64,000 nt of DNA from Tahibacter sp042701255 (lineage in GTDB: Bacteria > Pseudomonadota > Gammaproteobacteria > Xanthomonadales > Rhodanobacteraceae), in contig NZ_CP170554.1 of assembly GCF_042701255.1 (NCBI RefSeq), positions 1,798,001 to 1,862,000 on the forward strand, read 5' to 3'. Below the pieces are notes generated by a model. It was not told the origin of the DNA. It made no database searches and saw only the letters and a list, made by a program, of their open reading frames with translations. Shown here piece after piece: positions 8,516 to 17,575 of this stretch; within the stretch, counting starts at the first letter, position 1; the number at the start of each line of letters is the position of its first letter. Position numbers and translations under genes: made by a program.

Positions 8516-9502
8516 ATGAAGAAGGCCGAATACGCCGAGCGCGGCCCGGTGCCGCAGGACGTCATCGACGTCGTCGAGATGACCTTGCCGCCGCCGGCTG
8601 CAGGCCAGGTGCTCATCGAAGTGCTGGCCGCGCCGATCAATCCGTCCGACGTGCTGACCCTGACCGGTCAATACGGTTTGCTGCCGCCGCTGCCGGCGAT
8701 CGGCGGCAACGAAGGCGTCGGGCGTGTCGTCGGACTCGGCGGCGGCGTCGACGCGGGCTGGCAGGGCCGCACCGTGCTGCTGCCGGTCGGCAGCGGCACC
8801 TGGCGCACGCACCTGATCGCCGAGGCCAAGGGGCTGATCGCCTTGCCGGCCGGCGCCGACGTGCAGCAGCTTGCGATGCTCGCGATCAATCCGCCGACGG
8901 CGCTGCTGATGCTCAGCGATTTCGTCGCGCTGAAGCCCGGCGACTGGGTCATACAGAACGCGGCGAATTCGGCGGTCGGCAGCTATCTGATCGGCATCGC
9001 GAAGGCGCGCGGCATTCATTGCGTCAACATCGTGCGGCGCGAATCGGCCGTGGCCGGCGTCAAGGCGGCCGGCGGCGAGATCGTGCTCGTCGACGGCGAC
9101 AAGCTGGCCAAGCGCGTGGCCGAAGCGACGGGCTCCGCGCCGATCCGGCTCGGCATCGACGCGGTCGGCGGCGCATCCACCGAAAACATCGCGCGCTGTC
9201 TCGCCGAAGGCGCCACCCTGCTGAACTACGGCGCGATGAGCGGCGAGCCGTGCCAGATCTCACCGGGGTCGTTCATCTTCCGCGACATCACCTTGCGCGG
9301 CTTCTGGCTGTCGCAGTGGTTCCGTACCGCGACACCGCAGCGTCGCGCCGAAGTCTTCGGCGAGATCGGCGCGCTGATCGCAAGCGGCCAGCTGCGCGCG
9401 CCAGTGCAGGCGACCTATCCGCTGAGCAGCATCAAGCAGGCCGTTGCCGCAGCGGCAGCGGGCGAACGCGAAGGCAAGATCCTGCTGTTGCCGCAGGAAT
9501 GA
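8516..9502 (+). CDS. Zinc-independent MDR oxidoreductase, MECR/enoyl-thioester-reductase-like
   Basis: 328 residues of the medium-chain dehydrogenase/reductase superfamily without the catalytic zinc cysteines. The N-terminal GroES-like domain has APINPSDVLTLTGQYG and GGNEGVGRVV. The NADP domain starts QNAANSAVGSYLIGIAKARG, the form typical of 2-enoyl thioester reductases (MECR/Etr1) and quinone-oxidoreductase relatives. Those enzymes reduce trans-2-enoyl-ACP or -CoA with NADPH. The ATG at 8516 has GGAG eight bases upstream. It shares a likely operon with the HlyIII gene, which fits a fatty-acid theme, but substrate is not proven. Confidence 0.88.
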   Translation: MKKAEYAERGPVPQDVIDVVEMTLPPPAAGQVLIEVLAAPINPSDVLTLTGQYGLLPPLPAIGGNEGVGRVVGLGGGVDAGWQGRTVLLPVGSGTWRTHLIAEAKGLIALPAGADVQQLAMLAINPPTALLMLSDFVALKPGDWVIQNAANSAVGSYLIGIAKARGIHCVNIVRRESAVAGVKAAGGEIVLVDGDKLAKRVAEATGSAPIRLGIDAVGGASTENIARCLAEGATLLNYGAMSGEPCQISPGSFIFRDITLRGFWLSQWFRTATPQRRAEVFGEIGALIASGQLRAPVQATYPLSSIKQAVAAAAAGEREGKILLLPQE

Positions 9503-9541
9503 TCGGCTCCGGTATCGAATGACCGCATTGCGGTCCGGGCA

Positions 9542-9718
9542 GGTTGCGGAGAGCGCAGCGAACCGCAACGTCAAGGTGTTTCCCGAGCGAAATGCCATCA
9601 TCGACGTGAAGCCGAGCTTGGCCGCCGGTCATCGATTCCGACCGGATCCGATGGTGGTATCTCGGATCCGGTTGGCGCAACGTCTGCGACGTTGCGGTTC
9701 GCTGCGCTCACCGCAACC
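9542..9718. repeat. REPIN-like inverted REP pair (copy A)
   Basis: Two 27-bp REP copies, at 9543-9569 and 9691-9717, face each other across a ~120-bp spacer. Each has a GTTGCGG stem pairing with CCGCAAC around a GAGCGCAGCGA-type centre. It lies between convergent genes. The same unit recurs at 22687-22848 and 23963-24134, with single copies at 37359 and 50956. Confidence 0.85.
9641..9672. terminator. Hairpin between convergent genes
   Basis: An 11-bp perfect stem (ACCGGATCCGA at 9641-9651 with TCGGATCCGGT at 9662-9672) and a 10-nt loop, inside REP pair A. It has no U-tract on either strand. It may end transcription from both sides or simply be the loop of the repeat unit. Confidence 0.4.
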
Positions 9719-9792
9719 CGCCTCACTGCAACCTGCGTCGTGATTCGCAGCGTCGCAGCGCACCGGTCGGCGCGCTGCGACCACTTTTCCCT

Positions 9793-11545
9793 TTATTTCA
9801 TCTGCTGCGGAATGAATTCTTCCGTCACGGCCTTGGCCAGCAGTTCCGGCGGCAGCAGGCCCTGGCCGATCACGAAGTCGTTGAACTTCTGGCGGTCGAA
9901 CTTGCTGCCGAGCGTGATCTCGGTCTGCGCGCGCAGTTCCATCAGACGCGTATAGCCGTAGAAATAGCTCGTCGCCTGACCCGGCGCGCGGAACGTGTAG
10001 CGGTCGACTTCCTGCGTGGCCATGCCGTTGGACAGACCCACTTCCTCGGTCAGCACCTGATGCGCGCGTTCGCGCGTGATCTGGCCGAGATTGAGCATGG
10101 GGTCGAGGATCGCGCGCGCGGCGCGCTGCAGCCGCGCCTGCAGCGCGAACAGCTGGCCTTCAAGCGGCTCGTAGGGCTTGGTCTCGGCTTCCGCATACAG
10201 CGCCCAGCCTTCGACGTTGACGCTGTTGAACGCGAACACGCTGCGTGCCAGTGACACGCCGCGCTCGACCATCGCGGTGAACTGCAGCTCGTGGCCCGGA
10301 CGGCCTTCGTGGGCGGTCAGGGTCCAGGTCGCGCTCTTGTGGCTGAAGTCGTCGTAGCCGTCGGACTTGCCGTCGCTGCCGGGATTGCCGGCGGTCAGCA
10401 CGAAGGTGCCGCGCTCGCCCTTGTTGCCGATCAGCGGCGGCGGATCCATGTGCGGCGCCGGCTGTGCGGCGGTCTCGGCGGCCGAGGCCATGCGCATCTG
10501 CATCGGACGCTGCGGCAGGGTGACGATGTGCTCGCGGCGGATGATCTCTTCGACTCGAGCTATGACTTCGTGATACGTCGCCTCGACCTGGTCGGGCGCG
10601 ATCTGCTCCTGCTTGAGCGCCTTGATCACGGCGCGGTAGTCGCTGTCGGGCAGCTTGCGCTGGGCGGCGATCTGGCTCGCGATCGCCTGCATCTCGTTGC
10701 GGATTTCCGCATACGACAGGCGCGCCTTCTGCATCAGCGCTTCGGGCGGAATGTCCAGGCCGACGTTGCGCAGGTTGTCCGCATACAGTTCCGCCGGCAG
10801 GCGGAAATCGTCGCGCGCGCGCGGCAGCACGCGTTCGCGCACCCAGTTGTCGTAGTCCTTGAGCTGAGCTTCCAGCGTGTTCAGCGCCTTGTCGGCGCCT
10901 TTGATGCCGTACTTCGCATACAGGTCGCGCAGACCCTTGACGTATTGCGGCGTGCCGTTGAGCGCCTTTTCCACCTGTTGCTTTACCGGGCCGAGCAGTC
11001 CGGGCTTGCCGGCCTGTTCCTCGAAACGCGCCTTGGCCAGCTCGGTGATCGGCGTATAGCCGTGCTCCAGGCCAGTGTAGCGCTTGAGCCGGACCAGCGC
11101 GGCCTTGCGCCGCGCCGGCGCGACTTCGTCCTGCAGCAGGCCGAACTCGCCGCGGAATATGGCCTGGCCGATGTCGAAATACGGCAGCAGGTATTTCTCG
11201 TTGATGTTGGTGCTGTCGATCTGGCGCTGGGTCGCCGCGATCATGATGTCCAGGTCCTGCAGCACCGCGCGCGTCGCTCTCGCTGCTGCGGCGCGCCTCG
11301 AGCTGCGCCTTGGCCGCGACTGACGCCGCGCGGAAGCGGTCGTTGACGCCGGGCTTGAGGTCGAACACACCTTCGTCGTAGCCCGGCAGCCCGAGGCTGC
11401 TGGCCGATTCGGGACTGAAGTCGGCGAGCACTTTCAGCACCGACTGGGCGTTGACGTTGCTGCGCGCGACCCAGTCGTCGGCGGCGACGGCGGGCAGGGT
11501 GAAGGCGAGCAGCCCGGCGAGGGCGAGGCGTTGCAGGCGTGACAT
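9793..11545 (-). pseudogene. DUF885-family protein, interrupted by one frameshift
   Basis: Secreted DUF885 protein, a family of presumed metallo-hydrolases with HExxH-like chemistry. The start at 11545 (MSRLQRLALAGLLAF, signal peptide) has GGAGG upstream. The reading frame runs to about residue 93 (LEARRSSESDAR), then coding continues one frame over as VLQDLDIMIAATQRQIDST to the stop at 9793. Removing one base of the CC pair at 11265-11266 restores a 583-residue protein, the family's normal length. The HEGRPGHELQFTAMV segment supplies the expected histidines. With everything else intact, this is either a sequencing error or a very recent mutation. Confidence 0.85.
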
Positions 11546-11793
11546 GGGGTTTCCTCCGGTGGTCGGCGCAGTGTCGCGCAGCCACACGCCGCTGCCCATA
11601 GGCCGGAGGTTGCGACGATCTTGCAGGGATTGACCGTCTGAGAGGGAACTTCTGAAGTTGTCGGGTTTTGGCTTTGGCTGTCGGGGGCTACTGAGTCGGC
11701 CATGCGGCTGACACGGGCTCAGAACTGTCCAGAATCGTTCATCACGCCGGTCGTCGACGCCGGCCCTTCATCGGATCCGCAGGGAGAAAACAC

Positions 11794-14013
11794 ATGCACG
11801 GTCATTCGTGGGGATGGGGCGTGGGCCGCTGCCTGGCGGCGCTGCTGATCATGGCGACGACGGCACTCGCGAGCGCTGCAGAAACACCGTATTTCCAGGT
11901 GCTGGGCGCCGATCCGGCCGAGGTCGAGCGCCTGCCGCTGTTGCAGACGCGTGCCGAGGTCGACGTGGTCGGCACCATCGCGGCGGTCGAGCTGCATCAG
12001 GTGTTCGAGAATCGCGGCAAGGTGCCGATCGAGGCGGTCTACGTGTTTCCGGCCTCGACCCAGGCCGCGGTCAGCAGCCTGACCCTGCGCATCGGCGAGC
12101 GCATCGTGCGCGGGGTGATCCGCGAGAAGCAGCAGGCGAACGCCGACTACGAGACGGCCAAGTCGCAGGGCCGCAATACGGCGCTGCTGGAGCAGCAGGC
12201 CGAAGGTGTGTTCCGCATGCGCCTGGCCAATATCCTGCCGGGCGACCGCATCGAGGTCGCGCTGCAGTACAGCGAGCTGCTGCGGCCGCGCGAAGGCGTC
12301 TACGAGTTCTTCCTGCCGACCACGCGCGGCGCGCCCGGCGGCGGCGAATCCGCCGCGCAGCACGCCGTCAAGGCATCGGCCGCTGCCGAAGTCACCGACT
12401 ACAGTTTCGCGCTGGCCGCGCGCCTGCGCGGTGCGGCGCCGCTCGCGGAGATCGCGAGCCCCTCGCATCGCATCGACGTGCAGCGCGGCGACGCGCGGCA
12501 AGCAACGATCACCCTCTCGCCCGACGAAGCCAAGGCGGCGACGCGCGATTTCGTGCTGCGCTTCAGCTATGCCGGCGGCGCCGTCGCCGAAGGCGTGCAG
12601 CTGTATCCGGGCACGCCGGAACAGTTCTTCCTGCTGACCCTGCAGCCGCCGGCGTCGGTGCTGCCCGAGCAGGTGCCGGCGCGCGAATACGTGTTCGTCG
12701 TCGACGTGTCCGGCTCCATGGCCGGCGCGCCGCTGGATCTGGCCAAGCTTGTGCTGCGCGAGCTGCTGGCCGGCATGCGGCCGCAGGACCGCTTCAACGT
12801 CGTGCTGTTCGCCGGCGCCGCTTCGACCTTGGAGGCGAAGGCCTCGCTCGCCGGCACGCCGGACAATCTGCAGCGTGCAGTGCGCTTCATCGATGCGGCC
12901 GAAGGCGGCGGATCGACTGATCTGCTCAGCGCACTGCAGGCCGCCTATGCGTTGCCGCACAGCGCCGGCGTCGCGCGCTCGGTCGTCGTCGTGACCGACG
13001 GCGGCATCGTCGCCGGCGATACGGTATCGCGGCTGATCCGCAGCCGTCTCGCCGAGGCCAGCGTGTTCGCGTTCGGCGTCGGCGCTCAGGTCGACAAGGC
13101 GGTGATCCAGCGCATCGCGCGCGCCGGTGCCGGCGAAGCCGTGATGATCGAGAACCTCGACGAAGGCCAGCCGCAGGCGCGTGCGTTCCGCCGCTACATC
13201 GAGCAGCCGCTGCTCAGCGGCATCGACGTGACGTTCGAAGGCTTCGACGCCTACGACGTGTCGCCGATGCCGGTGCCCGATCTGTTCGCGCAGCGGCCGG
13301 TCGTGCTCGTCGGCAAATACCGCGGCACGGCGCAGGGCCGCATCCGTCTGCGCGCGCAGAGCGGACGCGGACCGTACGAAGCCGTGATCGACGTGGCTGC
13401 GACGGCCGACGTGTCGCAGGCCAATGCGCCGCTGCGCACCCTGTGGGCGCGCAACGTGCTGGCCGACCGGCTCGACCTCGGCGGCGAGGATGGCGACAGG
13501 GAAAATCTGCGCCGCGACATCACGACCCTCGGTCTGGATTACGGACTGCTGACGCCGTACACGGCCTTCGTCGCCGTCGACGATGCGGTGCGCACGCAGC
13601 AGCCGTCGACCACGGTCGATCAACCCTTGCCGCAGCGCGCCTCGCAAGTGACCAGTTATGCGAGCGGCAGCGGCAACGCACTGCTGCTGGCCGCAGCGCT
13701 GCAGCCGGCGTTGCAGCAGACCGTCGCTGCGAACGCTGCACCCGTGCGCGTCATCGACGGACGCGGATTCCGCGAACGCGGCGACACTCTCGTGGATCTG
13801 GCGTATCGCGACGACCAGCCGTTGCTGCGCATTCGCCGCGACAGTGCGGCTTATCGGCGACTGCTGCAGCTGCGGCCGGATCTGCGCATCTGGCTGGAGC
13901 AGGAACGCAGCGTGCTGCTGAGTCTCGGCCGCTACGCCGTGCTCATCGATCCGCGCGGCTTCAGCGACTATCCCGATGCGCTGCTGCAGCGCGCCGTGGC
14001 GCTGCGGCCATGA
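11794..14013 (+). CDS. Secreted VIT and von Willebrand A domain protein
   Basis: 739 residues. A signal peptide (about 1-29) is followed by a VIT domain (about 45-175; VELHQVFENRGKVPIEAVYV, YVFPAS). A beta linker precedes a VWA domain (about 298-470) with a complete MIDAS motif, DVSGSM (D304, S306, S308), and the later TDGG. After the VWA comes the usual tail, LWARNVLADRLDL and DYGLLTPYTAFVAV. VIT-VWA proteins bind partner proteins through a metal ion at the cell surface. I see no LPXTG or PEP-CTERM sorting signal. AGGGAGAA supports the ATG. Its stop overlaps the next start (ATGA), so the two products are probably made together. Confidence 0.9.
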   Translation: MHGHSWGWGVGRCLAALLIMATTALASAAETPYFQVLGADPAEVERLPLLQTRAEVDVVGTIAAVELHQVFENRGKVPIEAVYVFPASTQAAVSSLTLRIGERIVRGVIREKQQANADYETAKSQGRNTALLEQQAEGVFRMRLANILPGDRIEVALQYSELLRPREGVYEFFLPTTRGAPGGGESAAQHAVKASAAAEVTDYSFALAARLRGAAPLAEIASPSHRIDVQRGDARQATITLSPDEAKAATRDFVLRFSYAGGAVAEGVQLYPGTPEQFFLLTLQPPASVLPEQVPAREYVFVVDVSGSMAGAPLDLAKLVLRELLAGMRPQDRFNVVLFAGAASTLEAKASLAGTPDNLQRAVRFIDAAEGGGSTDLLSALQAAYALPHSAGVARSVVVVTDGGIVAGDTVSRLIRSRLAEASVFAFGVGAQVDKAVIQRIARAGAGEAVMIENLDEGQPQARAFRRYIEQPLLSGIDVTFEGFDAYDVSPMPVPDLFAQRPVVLVGKYRGTAQGRIRLRAQSGRGPYEAVIDVAATADVSQANAPLRTLWARNVLADRLDLGGEDGDRENLRRDITTLGLDYGLLTPYTAFVAVDDAVRTQQPSTTVDQPLPQRASQVTSYASGSGNALLLAAALQPALQQTVAANAAPVRVIDGRGFRERGDTLVDLAYRDDQPLLRIRRDSAAYRRLLQLRPDLRIWLEQERSVLLSLGRYAVLIDPRGFSDYPDALLQRAVALRP

Positions 14014-14906
14014 GGTACGCGCTGCGAGTCGCGTTCGTCGCATTCGCCCTGTCGCTGGCCGGCGCGGCGGCGGCTGCGCGCGCCGACGTGACCTTCATCC
14101 TGGCCGACGACAATCCGGGCCATGCGTTCTTCGCCGCCGCGCGCGACTACTACGCGGCGCGGCCGGCGGAAGCCGGCGTGCTCGTGACCACGGCGCGCAC
14201 CCTGGCCGACGTGCGCGAGTTCCTGCGCCGCTCGCCGCTGCGCGGCGGGCAGCCCTGGGGCCGCGTGCGGCTCGTCGCCCACGGCTCGCAATGGCAGGGA
14301 CTGCGCGTGCCGGTGTTCGCGGCCGGCGAGCTCGCAAGTCTGCAGACCTTGGAAGGCACGCTCGCGCGCGACGAATTTCCGCCGCTGCCGGCCGACGTGC
14401 TCGACCGCGGCAGCCGCCTCGTCGTCGACAGTTGCGGTCTCGCGCGGCGGCCGCGCTGGCTGCGGCGTCTGACCGAACTGTTCGCCGGCAACACACCGGT
14501 GACGGTCGAGGCCAGCGCGGGCTACGTCTGGTTCCGCCGTCTGCGCGATGCGGACGGCGAGTTGCGCAGCCGGCGCGAGGAGTTGCCGTATCGCGCCGTC
14601 GTCATCGCCGGCGCGCAGTCACTGGACGAGTCCATGCGTGCACGACTGCGCGGAAACTGGCCCGCGGGCAGCGCGGTGGAATTCGTCGCCGTGCCCGTAC
14701 GCATCGACGTGCCGGCACCCGCCGTCGGCGAGGCCGGGCCGTCGGCCTCGCCCGAGGCGCAGGCCGCCGTGCGCAACTACGGTCTGCGCAGCGGGCAGCT
14801 GCAATGGCACAGCGAAGCGGGACGACTGCGTGGCGCGGCGCTGATCGTCGTCGCGGCGGCGGACGTCGTGGCCGAGGATCTGCGCGAGCTCGCGGCAGCG
14901 CCGTGA
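14010..14906 (+). CDS. Secreted protein with caspase-like HG...DSC motifs, function unknown
   Basis: 298 residues with a signal peptide (about 1-25). Two hydrophobic strands each end in a motif typical of clan CD (caspase-fold) peptidases: RVRLVAHGS (H91-G92) and RLVVDSCGL (D140-S141-C142). The ~50-residue spacing matches metacaspases, whose active-site segment is DSCHSG, and also CHAT and DUF4347 relatives. No other domain is recognised. It overlaps the VIT/VWA gene by four bases, implying coupled translation and a joint job. Peptidase activity is inference; the motifs might be structural remnants. The C-terminal third (about 190-298) is unassigned. Confidence 0.75.
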   Translation: MRYALRVAFVAFALSLAGAAAAARADVTFILADDNPGHAFFAAARDYYAARPAEAGVLVTTARTLADVREFLRRSPLRGGQPWGRVRLVAHGSQWQGLRVPVFAAGELASLQTLEGTLARDEFPPLPADVLDRGSRLVVDSCGLARRPRWLRRLTELFAGNTPVTVEASAGYVWFRRLRDADGELRSRREELPYRAVVIAGAQSLDESMRARLRGNWPAGSAVEFVAVPVRIDVPAPAVGEAGPSASPEAQAAVRNYGLRSGQLQWHSEAGRLRGAALIVVAAADVVAEDLRELAAAP

Positions 14907-14961
14907 TCGCTGTCGTATCCGTTGTTGCGGTGGCGCCGGGTGCTTGGCGCCATCGCCGGCA

Positions 14962-15450
14962 TCAGGTCGCCGGTATCAGCAGCGCGAACGCGAATACGCC
15001 GAGCATCGCGAACGCGAGCGCGACCTTGACCAGTGTGCCGAACAGCATGCCGAGCCAGGTGCCGACGCCGACGTGGGTCGCGCGCCGCACGGTGCTGCCG
15101 GCGATCAGCTCGCCGGCCAGCGCGCCGACGAACGGGCCGAGGATCAGGCCGGGCAGGCCGAAGAAGAAACCGGCGATGGTGCCGATGCCGGCACCGACCA
15201 GCGCCCAGCGGCTCGCCCCGACCCGTTTGGCGCCGAGCAGGCCGGCGACGATGTCGGCGGCGATCGCGAGCACGCAGAGCAGGCCGAGCAGGCCCAGGGT
15301 CAGCGGCCCCACGTAGACGAAATGGCCGGCCCAGGCCGCCAGGAACATGCCCGCGAACATCAGCGGCACGCCCGGCAGTGCCGGCAGCACGGTGCCGAAC
15401 AGGCCGATCACGATCAGAGCGGTGGCCAGCACGTACAGCGCGATCGTCAT
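14962..15450 (-). CDS. DUF456 membrane protein
   Basis: 162 residues, almost wholly hydrophobic, with about five membrane segments. It has the DUF456 hallmarks: LIVIGLFGTVLPALPGVPLM at the N-terminus and the glycine-rich GLPGLILGPFVGALAGEL in the middle, like a glycine-zipper pair. Function unknown. The ATG at 15450 is chosen because it opens directly onto the first helix, with GGGAGAA upstream; the frame stays open to 15591 with unconvincing sequence. A strong hairpin lies in the leader. Confidence 0.88.
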   Translation of the reverse strand: MTIALYVLATALIVIGLFGTVLPALPGVPLMFAGMFLAAWAGHFVYVGPLTLGLLGLLCVLAIAADIVAGLLGAKRVGASRWALVGAGIGTIAGFFFGLPGLILGPFVGALAGELIAGSTVRRATHVGVGTWLGMLFGTLVKVALAFAMLGVFAFALLIPAT

Positions 15451-15476
15451 TGCACACGTTCTCCCTGGTGTTGTTG

Positions 15477-15500
15477 GAAAACGGGCTTCTGCCCGTTTTC
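15477..15500. terminator. Bidirectional terminator-like hairpin in the DUF456 leader
   Basis: GAAAACGGGC (15477-15486) pairs perfectly with GCCCGTTTTC (15491-15500) around a TTCT loop. A-rich and T-rich ends on a GC stem are typical of a two-way intrinsic terminator. It sits between divergent genes, 27 bp ahead of the DUF456 start, where no transcript should end, so attenuation is possible. Confidence 0.6.
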
Positions 15501-15658
15501 GATCGGACGGCACCAACAAACTGCTTGCGCACGTTCTCCGGGAATCAGCCGCCTGCGCGACCGGCTCTCGTTTGATCCGTGTCCGGATCACTCTGGCAGG
15601 CCGTTTTCGACAGCCCGCCGGGACAGGTCGTCGCGGCGGCCCATGCTACGCTGCGGCG

Positions 15659-16336
15659 ATGACCCATAGTCCGGCAGAAATCCGCGAACTCCTCAAGGCC
15701 GATACGTTTGGGCATATCGAGCGCGTACAAGCCGGCGACGAAATCTTCGTCCGCCGCGATACGCGCAGCGCGCACTGGCTGCTGCGCGGTCTCGCGCGCT
15801 GGGCCGCGCGGCACGAGGCGCACGGGCTGCAGCGCCTGCAGGGGCTCGACGGTGTGCCGCAGCTGCGGCACTGGGACGGGTGCGTGCTCGAACGCAGCTA
15901 CATTGCCGGTGCGCCGATGCAGACGGCGCAGCCGCGCGATCCGCAGTGGTATCGCCAGGCGCATCGTCTGCTGCGCACACTGCGCGCACGCGGCCTGGCC
16001 CACAACGATCTGGCCAAGGAACCGAACTGGCTGGTCCGCGCCGACGGCTCGCCGGCCGTGCTGGATTTCCAGATCTGCTGGATCAGCCGGCGCCGCGGCA
16101 GCTGGTTCCGCATGCTCGCCCGCGAGGACCTGCGCCATCTGCTCAAGCACAAGCGCAGCTATTGCCCGCAGGCGCTGACGCCGGTGGAACGCCGCCTGCT
16201 CGCGCGGCGTTCGTGGCTCGCGCGCACCTGGAAGGCCAGCGGCAAGCGCGTCTACAAGTACATCGCGCGGCGCTGGTTCGGCTATTGGGACGACGACGGC
16301 GGCGCGCTGTCGTCGCGGCGCCGGCCCGATGCCTGA
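15659..16336 (+). CDS. Small kinase-like phosphotransferase (RIO/InaA-like)
   Basis: 225 residues. The catalytic loop is AHNDLAKEPNWLV and the metal-binding segment is LDFQICWI (DFQ in place of DFG), a pattern of the small RIO1/lipopolysaccharide-kinase (InaA/WaaP) relatives of the protein-kinase fold. The N-terminal glycine loop is weak. Targets could be a sugar of the outer membrane or a protein. The ATG at 15659 begins MTHSPAEIRELL. The gene is convergent with the beta-helix gene, three bases away. Confidence 0.75.
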   Translation: MTHSPAEIRELLKADTFGHIERVQAGDEIFVRRDTRSAHWLLRGLARWAARHEAHGLQRLQGLDGVPQLRHWDGCVLERSYIAGAPMQTAQPRDPQWYRQAHRLLRTLRARGLAHNDLAKEPNWLVRADGSPAVLDFQICWISRRRGSWFRMLAREDLRHLLKHKRSYCPQALTPVERRLLARRSWLARTWKASGKRVYKYIARRWFGYWDDDGGALSSRRRPDA

Positions 16337-16339
16337 GCG

Positions 16340-17575
16340 CTACGGCGTCTGGAAGCCGTCGCTGAAGATGCGATCGTCGGATTCGACCGCACCGATGTCG
16401 CAGGCTGCGCCGATCGGCCGCGCGACGCCGCGCTGATCGGTCGCCTCGCAGGCGGCGGCGCCCGTGCCGCCGCGATCCACGGCCGTACTGTTCGCCGCCG
16501 GCATCTGCGTCTCGGTCGTCCCGCCGTAAGGGCCGAACGGCAGCAGGCGCGGATTCAGCGGCTGCGCCGCCGTGCCGAACTGGTCGCCGGGCTGCGCCGT
16601 GATCTGGCAGGACGTGCCGACATTGCCGATGACGTTGTAGCCGCGCGAACTCCACTGCGCCGAACCGCCGCTGCAGTCGGGACTGACGTTGCCGGCGACG
16701 AGGATGCTGAAGTCGATGTTGGCGGCGAGCAGGGTATTGGCCATGTCGACGACGGCAGAGGCGGCGATCGCGCCGTCGCCGCTGTCGTTGAAATCGGCGT
16801 CGCTGGTATTGGCCGCAGCGGTCACGTTGTTGAGCAGCGCCGGGCCGGCGAAGCGCGCGGCGCCGCCGTCGGTCAGGCTTTCGTTCGCGTTGAACGTGAC
16901 GTTGCGTACCTCGGCCGTGGTCGGGCCGGCGTAGTACAGGCCGCCGCCGCCGGGGCCGGCCGCGTCGGTCGTGGTATTGCCGTGCAAGGTCGTCGTCTGC
17001 AGCAGCAGCGGCCCTTGTGCGGCGATGCCGCCGCCGAAACCGGCCGAGTTGTTGGCCAGGGTGCTGGCCTCGATCACGAGCGGCCAGCCGACCGCGCTGC
17101 GCACGCCGCCGCCGTCGACGTCCTTGCCGTTACGTATCGTCACGCCGCTGATGCGCACCGGCGCGCTGCCGGGCGCCGGTGCGGCGAGACCGGCGCCGAT
17201 GTCGAGTACGCGCTCGTTGCGGTCGCCGCGGATCTCGACCACGTCGGCACCGGTGCCGGCGAGAACGATGCCGGTGCGGCGGATATCCAGATCGCCGGCT
17301 GCGTTGCTGTCGTCGATCGCTCCGGTGCGCTGCAGACGGTAGCTGCCGGCCGGCAGGTCGATGCGGTCGAACGGCGGTGTCTGGCCGACGCCGCATTCAC
17401 CGGCTGCGGCGCCCGAGGCGATGCCGGTATTCGCGGCCGTGATGGCTTCGCGCAGGCTGCAGGCACCGTCGTTGGCGACGCTGTCGGCGGTCGTGGTCAC
17501 GAGCAGCGCCGCCGGAGCGGAACCGACGGCGCCGAACAGGCCGGCGAGGGCGATATAGGTCTGGAGTCGGATCAT
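16340..17575 (-). CDS. CSLREA-domain parallel beta-helix secreted protein
   Basis: 411 residues. A signal sequence (IRLQTYIALAGLFGAVGSAP) precedes the CSLREAITAANT motif at about residue 38, the marker of CSLREA proteins. Repeated N-x-S/T-rich turns such as GGGIAAQGPLLLQTTTLHGN indicate a right-handed parallel beta-helix. The protein ends DDRIFSDGFQTP, matching an 'IFxDGFE' tail common at the C-termini of secreted Xanthomonadales proteins. It is probably surface-exposed or released, possibly adhesive. The ATG at 17575 is preferred to a TTG at 17611. Confidence 0.82.
   Translation of the reverse strand: MIRLQTYIALAGLFGAVGSAPAALLVTTTADSVANDGACSLREAITAANTGIASGAAAGECGVGQTPPFDRIDLPAGSYRLQRTGAIDDSNAAGDLDIRRTGIVLAGTGADVVEIRGDRNERVLDIGAGLAAPAPGSAPVRISGVTIRNGKDVDGGGVRSAVGWPLVIEASTLANNSAGFGGGIAAQGPLLLQTTTLHGNTTTDAAGPGGGGLYYAGPTTAEVRNVTFNANESLTDGGAARFAGPALLNNVTAAANTSDADFNDSGDGAIAASAVVDMANTLLAANIDFSILVAGNVSPDCSGGSAQWSSRGYNVIGNVGTSCQITAQPGDQFGTAAQPLNPRLLPFGPYGGTTETQMPAANSTAVDRGGTGAAACEATDQRGVARPIGAACDIGAVESDDRIFSDGFQTP

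Noticed and set aside
9793..11370. DUF885 gene starting at 11370 in its main frame
   Set aside because: The N-terminal residues from this start are not family sequence. The signal peptide and true N-terminus lie in the other frame, joined by one frameshift.
11794..14013. Sortase-target label for the VIT/VWA protein
   Set aside because: Some proteobacterial VIT/VWA proteins are sortase substrates, but this one has no LPxTG-like tail and no sortase gene follows.
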